From the NCBI GenBank assembly GCA_000024525.1, contig CP001769.1, positions 5,613,001 through 5,677,000 of the forward strand: 64,000 nt of DNA, read 5' to 3'. Position 1 is the stretch's first letter; each line of letters opens with the position of its first letter. A model generated the notes under the pieces. That model did not search any database. It was not told where the DNA came from and was given only the letters and a program-made list of their open reading frames with translations. Source of the stretch: Spirosoma linguale DSM 74. GTDB lineage: Bacteria > Bacteroidota > Bacteroidia > Cytophagales > Spirosomataceae. Positions 58,381 to 64,000 of the stretch are shown here, in pieces. The position numbers and the translations under genes are program-made.

Positions 58381-60426
58381 CTACACCTCTATCTTAAACA
58401 GGTGCATGGGCAGCACATAGGGGTCGAGTTCTACGTAGTTGGATTCGCCCTTCCAGGTATAATAAGCTTCGGTGAGCAGATCGCGGACTTTGTAGGTCTG
58501 ATCATTCCCGATGCCCAGTTGCCAGATGGGTACCTGTACCATGCCCGCCCGACGCTGGTACGCGTCGGTATTAACCACCACCAGCAGACGGTTGCTGCCC
58601 GAAACTTTCAGATAAGCCATGATGGCGTCATCATTGACGGAACAGAAGGTGATATTATTGGTGGTTTGCAGGGCTGCATTTTCGCGACGGATACGGTTGA
58701 CGAGCGTAATCAGATACGTTAGTTTGTTGGTCTTATCCCAGTCCCAGTGCCGGATCTCGTACTTTTCGGAGTTCAGATACTCTTCTTTATTTGGGAACGG
58801 AATGTGCTCCATTAACTCAAACGACGGGCCGTAAATACCGTAATTGCTCGACAGTGTGGCCGCCATGAAATAGCGAATCAGAAACTGAGGTTCATGTCCC
58901 GACTGTAAGCTGTATGGATTAATATCGTGCGTCGTAGGCCAGAAATTGGGACGGAAGTAATGCTTCATTTCGCCCTGTGTCAGCTCGGTCATGTATTCCT
59001 CCAGCTCGGCTTTGGTGTTGCGCCAGGTGTAGTAGGTGTACGAATGCGCAAACCCACGTTTGGCTAACTCCTGCATCACCCGAGGCTTGGTAAACGCTTC
59101 CGACAGGAAAATCATATCCGGATACTCTTTCTTAACCTCCGCAATGACCCACTCCCAGAAAACGAATGGCTTCGTGTGCGGATTATCGACCCGAATGATG
59201 CGAACACCCCACGAACACCAGACCAGCAGCACCCGCTTTAACTCTTCCCAGAGGTTTTGCCAGTCTTCCGTTTCAAAATAAACGGGGTAAATATCCTGGT
59301 ACTTTTTGGGCGGGTTTTCGGCGTACTGAATGGTGCCATCGGGTCGTTTTTTAAACCATTCCGGGTGTTCTTTCGCCCACGGGTGGTCGGGCGAACACTG
59401 AATGGCCAGGTCCATGGCGACTTCCATCCCGTAGTTTTTCGCAATGGCAATCAGGTGTTTGAAATCCTCGACTGTACCCAGTTCGGCGTGAATGGCATCG
59501 TGGCCGCCTTCTTCAGAGCCAATGCCATAGGGAACGCCCGGCTCGCCCGGCTGACAGATAACCGAGTTATTCTTCCCCTTGCGGTGTGCCGTGCCTATGG
59601 GGTGAATAGGCGGCAGATATAGCACGTCGAAACCCATGTTCGAGATGCGCGGCAACAGGGCCTCTACATCCCTAAACGTGCCATGAACGGGTGCGCCACC
59701 GGCTAGCTCGCGGGAGGCCGACCGTGGAAACAGGCAATACCAGGTGCTGAAACCCGCCCGCGCCCGATCAACCTCAACGCCGAGTTCGTGGGCGTAGCGG
59801 GTTGGGTACTGGCGCTCGGGATAGCGGTTCGCGTAAAACGTAAACTGATCACTTTCGGCAACGGATACGGCTTCGTCGTACCGGCTCTCATCGCGAAAGA
59901 GGGCGGCCATTTCGCGCAGTGCCCGCACATCGGCCGATTCGTCGACCGGCTCGGCTTTCTTTTTGCCCTTTCCTTTTACCTGAAGGGCAGCCGACTGGCC
60001 ACCCGCCCGCTCGATCATGCCATCAATGTATTTGGCACCGGCCAGCAACTCGCTCGTGATTCGCTGCCCATCGGCTACTTTCAGGTGCACCTCGTGCTGC
60101 CACGAAGCCGGATGGTTGACCCACCCTTCAAAGGTGTACAGGTAACGTCCCTGTTTTTCAACAATGAACGAAGCTCCCCAGCGATCATTCCAGGAGGGAG
60201 CCATGGCCAGTTCCGTCCAGGTGGCATCGTCGACGTGCTTATACAGCAGAAGGGCCGTCAGGTAATCGTGTCCATCCGCGAAAATGTCGGCTTCAACCGC
60301 GATCACATCGCCGGGAATGGCTTTTATGGGAAACAGGCCACCGTCTATTTCGGGGCTTACACGTTCGATAACTACGCGTGATTGGCCAAAGTCGGGCCGA
60401 TCAGCAAGAGAATTGGGTAGACTCAT
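58381..60426 (-). CDS. glgE: Alpha-1,4-glucan:maltose-1-phosphate maltosyltransferase GlgE
   Basis: 681 residues from the ATG at 60426 (a GTG one codon upstream is possible). The N-terminal DUF3416/GlgE domain (VVIERVSPEIDGGLFPIKAI) is followed by a GH13_3 barrel: MGFDVLYLPPIHPIG, EVAMDLAIQCSPDHPW, the nucleophile Asp414 in IRVDNPHTKPFVFWEW and the acid Glu443 in FLSEAFTKPRVM, the same 29-residue spacing as in Streptomyces GlgE (Asp394, Glu423). It extends alpha-glucan from maltose-1-phosphate made by the TreS/Pep2 route. No treS, pep2 or glgB gene is in the window. Confidence 0.95.
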   Translation of the reverse strand: MSLPNSLADRPDFGQSRVVIERVSPEIDGGLFPIKAIPGDVIAVEADIFADGHDYLTALLLYKHVDDATWTELAMAPSWNDRWGASFIVEKQGRYLYTFEGWVNHPASWQHEVHLKVADGQRITSELLAGAKYIDGMIERAGGQSAALQVKGKGKKKAEPVDESADVRALREMAALFRDESRYDEAVSVAESDQFTFYANRYPERQYPTRYAHELGVEVDRARAGFSTWYCLFPRSASRELAGGAPVHGTFRDVEALLPRISNMGFDVLYLPPIHPIGTAHRKGKNNSVICQPGEPGVPYGIGSEEGGHDAIHAELGTVEDFKHLIAIAKNYGMEVAMDLAIQCSPDHPWAKEHPEWFKKRPDGTIQYAENPPKKYQDIYPVYFETEDWQNLWEELKRVLLVWCSWGVRIIRVDNPHTKPFVFWEWVIAEVKKEYPDMIFLSEAFTKPRVMQELAKRGFAHSYTYYTWRNTKAELEEYMTELTQGEMKHYFRPNFWPTTHDINPYSLQSGHEPQFLIRYFMAATLSSNYGIYGPSFELMEHIPFPNKEEYLNSEKYEIRHWDWDKTNKLTYLITLVNRIRRENAALQTTNNITFCSVNDDAIMAYLKVSGSNRLLVVVNTDAYQRRAGMVQVPIWQLGIGNDQTYKVRDLLTEAYYTWKGESNYVELDPYVLPMHLFKIEV

Positions 60427-60579
60427 CACTCAATCGTTTGATTTATTAATCGTAAACGGCTGGGCAATGTTACAAAAAAAGCTGGTTCTACGTCATTTAT
60501 GTGGTATCGCCCGCTAACCTGCCTCCAACCCAATACCGGCTGAACCCGGTGATTGATGGACTGCCAGGCCGTCTGAGCG

Positions 60580-61752
60580 TCAGTGAGCTGTCAGTAATGG
60601 CAAATCTTCTTCCTTAGGCTGGGTCCAGAGTTGGTACTGCACCCGCGCCCACACCAGCAAACAACCTACGGCTTTGATATTGTAGGGTTGAAAGAACTGC
60701 TTTTGTATCACCTGTGGGAAAATATCCGTTGGCGACAGAGACGTAAAGATGATGACCAGAGCCAGTAAAATTTTATCCAGCCGGGTTGGTTCGGAGAGCG
60801 TAAGCCACCAGAGTGCTACGCCCGTTACCGCCATTACATACGTTGGCGACTCCGCCATTTTATTAAACACAATGATAAAGAGAAAGAAATAAGCAATCAT
60901 CCGCCGTTGAAACAGGCCGTTCTTCCAAAGGCTGAACCGCAGAAACGGCAGCAGAAACAGCGTGGCGCCAATCATCTCAATAATCCGGTAGTTGGCATCC
61001 GTTTTAGCCATTCCGAACCACGACTCGGCAATACCCATGGTCGATACCTGCAGGCCCAACTTACTGACGACGATAACCCGGAACCACTCCTGGTACTCAG
61101 CCATCAGATGATCAAAGGGAATGATGGTTACGGGCGCAATGCCCAGCAGCACAATCCAGCCGATCATGGCCAGAATAAACTGGGGCTTTTTGGGGTAGAA
61201 CAAAAAGAAGCCTGCGGCTGCCATGCCGTAGAATTTAATGAAGCCGCACAGCACAAAGAAAAAAGCAGCCTGCCAAACCCGCTCGTTCCGCAGGAAATAC
61301 AGTCCCAGCAGCATAGACCCCACGATGAGGTTATTGCTCTGTAGGTTTTGCGCCGTAATGAGAGCCTCCAGAACAATAATGAGCAGCGCAGCCCGCCGTT
61401 GCCGGTCCGGGTCTTTTTCGTTGGACAGGTACATCCACACGCCCAGCAGCAGTACCACGGTATTTAGCAAGTTCCAGAGGAGTGTTCCCAGCCAGTCGGG
61501 CATGTAATAGAACGGCCCCATTAGCCAGGCGAAGGTGGGGCTATATTTATAATTGTCATCGTACAGGTCCGGATGCAGGCCGTATATGCTTTTATCCAGC
61601 AGAAGGTTGTGGAAAGGCCGCGCAAACATCAGGTAATTGTTATACTGATGCAGAAACAAGCATTGATTAACGGCGGCAAAACAGAACAGACCTATGTACA
61701 ATCGCAGTAAACGAGGCAGGGTCCAATACTGTAGAAATCGTTGGAGAAGCAT
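60580..61752 (-). CDS. DUF2029/GT87-type membrane glycosyltransferase-like protein
   Basis: 390 residues from the ATG at 61752 (a TTG three codons upstream also opens the frame). It has about ten hydrophobic segments (LYIGLFCFAAVNQCLFLH, TLLWNLLNTVVLLLGVWMYL, LILVGS-type helices, FILAMIGWIVLLGIAPVTII). The signature region is LMFARPFHNLLLDKSIYGLH and YKYSPTFAWLMGPFYYMPDW. GT87 members transfer mannose or other sugars from polyprenyl carriers at the membrane; the sugar here is unknown. Single gene on the - strand with its own -7 box. Confidence 0.82.
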   Translation of the reverse strand: MLLQRFLQYWTLPRLLRLYIGLFCFAAVNQCLFLHQYNNYLMFARPFHNLLLDKSIYGLHPDLYDDNYKYSPTFAWLMGPFYYMPDWLGTLLWNLLNTVVLLLGVWMYLSNEKDPDRQRRAALLIIVLEALITAQNLQSNNLIVGSMLLGLYFLRNERVWQAAFFFVLCGFIKFYGMAAAGFFLFYPKKPQFILAMIGWIVLLGIAPVTIIPFDHLMAEYQEWFRVIVVSKLGLQVSTMGIAESWFGMAKTDANYRIIEMIGATLFLLPFLRFSLWKNGLFQRRMIAYFFLFIIVFNKMAESPTYVMAVTGVALWWLTLSEPTRLDKILLALVIIFTSLSPTDIFPQVIQKQFFQPYNIKAVGCLLVWARVQYQLWTQPKEEDLPLLTAH

Positions 61753-61771
61753 ATACAACAAAAATGAGCCA

Positions 61772-61779
61772 CAAAATTA
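61772..61779 (-). promoter_or_regulatory. -7 box of the GT87-type gene
   Basis: On the - strand TAATTTTG matches TAnnTTTG exactly, 20 bases before the start codon. No good TTG at -33. Confidence 0.45.
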
Positions 61780-61942
61780 AGCAGGCTTCATGAACATAGT
61801 AGCGCAAAGACGTTAAGGAATAACACCCATATTCCCTTAATTGCGGCCTATTATATTAACTCTTCAGACTGGTATACTACTAAGGAGAAGCACGACAAAA
61901 ACGGGTAGACAATCGTTTTTACCTCACAACTCCAGGCTGCTC

Positions 61943-63451
61943 CTAACGAGCTCCATCAACTTTTGCACCGGTAACGGCCATCTGTCCGATTGTGTTTCCC
62001 AACGCTGTTCCGGCCTCCGTATCAAACCGGGTATACGTACCCGCGTATAGCCCGGACAAGGCGGCTTCCGTTGCTTTTGCGTTCAGGTTTGCGGCCTCAT
62101 CAGGGAAAAGATAAGCCAGTACCGCAGCAGCGGAAGCCGAAGCAGCCGCCTGATCCGATACGAAGCCGGGGGTATTGGGGATAGCGGTCGCCGTTTTAAT
62201 GGTTGGGTCCAGTTGCGCAGGGCGGGGCGTAAAATAGGTATACTTTGTGCGCCAGGCCGCCGTTGTGGCATCCTGAATGGCCCGGTTCAGGAGGGCGTAC
62301 GTTCGGGCCGTCCGGAGTTCGTTCTGACCGTTTTGCCGGATCAAGTCTTCAGCCAGGAAATTCCAGAGCCCGGACAGCGAATAGGTCCCCGGCCCATTAT
62401 CCCAGTAGCTGGCAAGACGCCACTGCTCACGCGTGCGGGCATTGGCAAGATCGCGGACCTCGCCCAGAGCGGTCTGAAACGCAGTCGAGGTAGTCGCCGG
62501 GGGCGGGCCGGGAATAGTCCGGGCAATAGCGGTTGAGTCGAACCAGGTCTTTACCTGTCCTGCCAGCGGCAGAACTGGTGCACGGGCGGGCAGTTCGAGA
62601 CTTGTCCATTTACGATCGTAAGGTGCCGAAGCGAGTTTGGTTTGCCAGCTATTTGTGGGGTCCTGCGCACGACTAAACCAATCGGTTTTAGCCCGGTCAA
62701 GGACATTGGCCGTCACTGCTGTTGCCAGGTCTTCTCCCGCTTTCACATCCGTAGGCACATTGGCACCGGCCCAGATACGGCTCTGTTTGTGCTCGGTGGC
62801 TCTTGCCTTGAGCCAGGCCGATTCCGTTGGAAAGAAAAACGCCAGCACCTGGTACGAAGCCTCCGCAATGGCCGCATCTTCCGACGGATACGAGGGCACA
62901 TCCAGTATAGGTATCCGGGCAATAACGCCCTGCTGCTCCAGCGATGGCCGATTGTACTGGTATTTGGCTCGCCAGGCCACTACCAGCGCATCGTACTGGG
63001 CCACACTCAGCAAGGCATACACCCGTGCGGCAAACGGCGGGCCGGCCAGCGGATTGGCCGTAGGCGAGTCGTTAAGCTGACCCGTCAGAATGTCGTAGCC
63101 GGGTGGGTTATTGTATTTAGCGACGAGCTGCCGGGCAATCTGATTCCAGCGCAGCACGCCCCCAACAGCCCAGAAGTTGACCGCTGTGTTTTGTTCCGGA
63201 GTAGAACTCAGCACTCCATTTTTTACGCCCGTTAACTCTTGCTGGTACGCAGCCGACGTAACGGCGTCTGGCTGAGGTACGGAAATGGCAGCGGCTGATT
63301 TCAGTACGATAGGGCTCCAGGCTCCGCCGTCGGCGTCAGGGGAGCTGGGGGTAATAAACGGCAGGATACCCTCGTCGATAATCGGCTCCTTACAGGCCGA
63401 TACACACAGGAATAGAGCACTTAAAAGTATTGACGAAAAGGAAGTTTTCAT
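61943..63451 (-). CDS. Duplicated PAP2/vanadium haloperoxidase-like lipoprotein without catalytic His
   Basis: 502 residues from the ATG at 63451 (MKTSFSSILLSALFLCVSAC, with a lipobox ending in Cys20); the frame is open to 63529. The chain contains two related halves. Half 1: WRAKYQYNRP, PSYPSEDAAIAEASYQV, SRIWAGANVPTD. Half 2: WRTKYTYFTPRP, PGFVSDQAAASASAAAV, SGLYAGTYTRFD. These align with the PAP2 motifs KxxxxxxRP, PSGH and SRxxxxxHxxxD, but both His residues are replaced in each half (D and N in half 1, Q or A and Y in half 2). It looks non-catalytic or of new function. Periplasmic, membrane-anchored. Confidence 0.75.
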   Translation of the reverse strand: MKTSFSSILLSALFLCVSACKEPIIDEGILPFITPSSPDADGGAWSPIVLKSAAAISVPQPDAVTSAAYQQELTGVKNGVLSSTPEQNTAVNFWAVGGVLRWNQIARQLVAKYNNPPGYDILTGQLNDSPTANPLAGPPFAARVYALLSVAQYDALVVAWRAKYQYNRPSLEQQGVIARIPILDVPSYPSEDAAIAEASYQVLAFFFPTESAWLKARATEHKQSRIWAGANVPTDVKAGEDLATAVTANVLDRAKTDWFSRAQDPTNSWQTKLASAPYDRKWTSLELPARAPVLPLAGQVKTWFDSTAIARTIPGPPPATTSTAFQTALGEVRDLANARTREQWRLASYWDNGPGTYSLSGLWNFLAEDLIRQNGQNELRTARTYALLNRAIQDATTAAWRTKYTYFTPRPAQLDPTIKTATAIPNTPGFVSDQAAASASAAAVLAYLFPDEAANLNAKATEAALSGLYAGTYTRFDTEAGTALGNTIGQMAVTGAKVDGAR

Positions 63452-63488
63452 AGATAGGAGTAGTTGGTACAACCCAATAACCAATAAC

Positions 63489-64000
63489 CTAATTATTAGC
63501 GGTCCAGTGACCAACAACCAAACCGGCATTGATCTGGGTGCTTTTGCCCGTATTCCGCCCGTCGAGGGTGGTGCTGTAGCCAGCGGTCAGGCCAAACTGT
63601 TTGAGTAGCCGAAGGTAAGCCGTGGCCCCTACCCGCCTAAAGCCAATGGCATTGGTTGGAAAGGGAACGCCGGTGCCAATGTTGGTGCCTCTGTTATGCG
63701 GAGTCTGCTGCTGCCCCCATACATCGATGTTGCAGAATTTGGTGACGAAGCCCCCACGAACGATGATTTCAGTTACGTCGGGGACATTTACTTTTGAGTT
63801 GCTGTTCGGATTAAGCTGATCGGGGTCGTAGTTATTGACCGGATGGTCGAGCGTTACCTGCCCGTTTCGGATGTAGCCCAGTTGACCGGTCAGGAAAAAC
63901 GAACGGGCTTTAAAATGGAGCAGCGTACGGCCATCCAGGTTCTTCGACCCGCGCCCGATAGCCACCAGCGCATCGTTGACATACGGCTGAATGGGCATGG
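63489..64000 (-). CDS. Outer-membrane beta-barrel-like protein, C-terminal part, cut by the window edge
   Basis: The frame is open to the last base, so the true start may lie outside; 170 residues are visible. Amphipathic alternating strands such as LLHFKARSFFLTGQLGYIRN, VTEIIVRGGFVTKFCNIDVW, AIGFRRVGATAYLRLLKQF and AGYSTTLDGRNTGKSTQIN suggest a beta-barrel. The last residues GLVVGHWTANN are not the usual barrel-ending aromatic. It precedes the PAP2-like gene on the same strand by 37 bases and is probably co-transcribed with it. Identity not recognised. Confidence 0.6.
   Translation of the reverse strand, partial: MPIQPYVNDALVAIGRGSKNLDGRTLLHFKARSFFLTGQLGYIRNGQVTLDHPVNNYDPDQLNPNSNSKVNVPDVTEIIVRGGFVTKFCNIDVWGQQQTPHNRGTNIGTGVPFPTNAIGFRRVGATAYLRLLKQFGLTAGYSTTLDGRNTGKSTQINAGLVVGHWTANN

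Noticed and set aside
59788..60381. A 197-codon + strand frame opposite glgE
   Set aside because: It lies opposite the conserved N-terminal domain of GlgE and has no recognisable domain.

Overview
The window is about 64 kb of moderately GC-rich Bacteroidota chromosome, most like Cytophagales (Spirosoma or a close relative). This assignment is inference from protein style: duplicated FtsX/MacB permeases ending in NPVKSLRSE, DUF4097 proteins, TPR-tailed serine hydrolases, DUF1080, and TAnnTTTG-type promoter boxes. No rRNA, tRNA, CRISPR array, transposase or prophage gene was seen.

Region 1 (1-41.7 kb) is dominated by twelve large FtsX/MacB-type ABC permease genes (the first cut by the window edge), nearly all on the + strand and none accompanied by an ATPase gene. 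Between them lie a PadR regulator fused by ATGA overlap to a permease with a prefix domain, a DJ-1/PfpI protein, two paralogous small secreted proteins, a methyltransferase (- strand), an ECF sigma / anti-sigma / DUF4097 / DUF4097 operon, and three serine hydrolases of the beta-lactamase fold. Six intergenic regions here share one layout: two tandem TGTCC-N6-GGACA-type inverted repeats about 21 bp apart, then a constant gap of about 54 bp, then a -24/-12 (sigma-54-like) element in front of a permease, the PadR-permease pair or a small secreted protein. This looks like an enhancer-binding-protein regulon spread with the duplicated permeases.

Region 2 (41.7-45.8 kb) holds a PA14-OmpA envelope protein, a DUF4097-like protein with TSGGS periodicity, a small membrane protein, a YoeB toxin-antitoxin pair followed by a decayed copy of the 3' end of that membrane gene, and an ExbD-like protein lacking the usual membrane Asp.

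Region 3 (45.8-64 kb) is mostly housekeeping and metabolism: a very long FAD/Fe-S oxidoreductase carrying two in-frame copies of an interspersed repeat (one inside a perfect 54-bp inverted repeat), an acidic proline-rich protein, a DUF1080 protein, gamma-glutamyltransferase, a MacB-like permease of ordinary size, an HxlR regulator / fatty acid desaturase / CFA-like methyltransferase / transglutaminase run, GlgE on the opposite strand, a membrane glycosyltransferase-like protein, a duplicated PAP2/haloperoxidase-like lipoprotein that lacks the catalytic histidines, and the C-terminal end of an outer-membrane protein.

The intergenic DNA is unusually rich in perfect palindromes of several families: a 28-bp GTAGAGAC palindrome after permease stop codons, GTTTCTTAAAAC-type hairpins, a GGAGTTGCTGAC...GCCGGATGGCTCC element, and three large hairpins in one 271-bp gap. 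Starts were moved inward from the longest reading frame wherever a downstream ATG fits the family start or signal peptide better; each such choice is stated.
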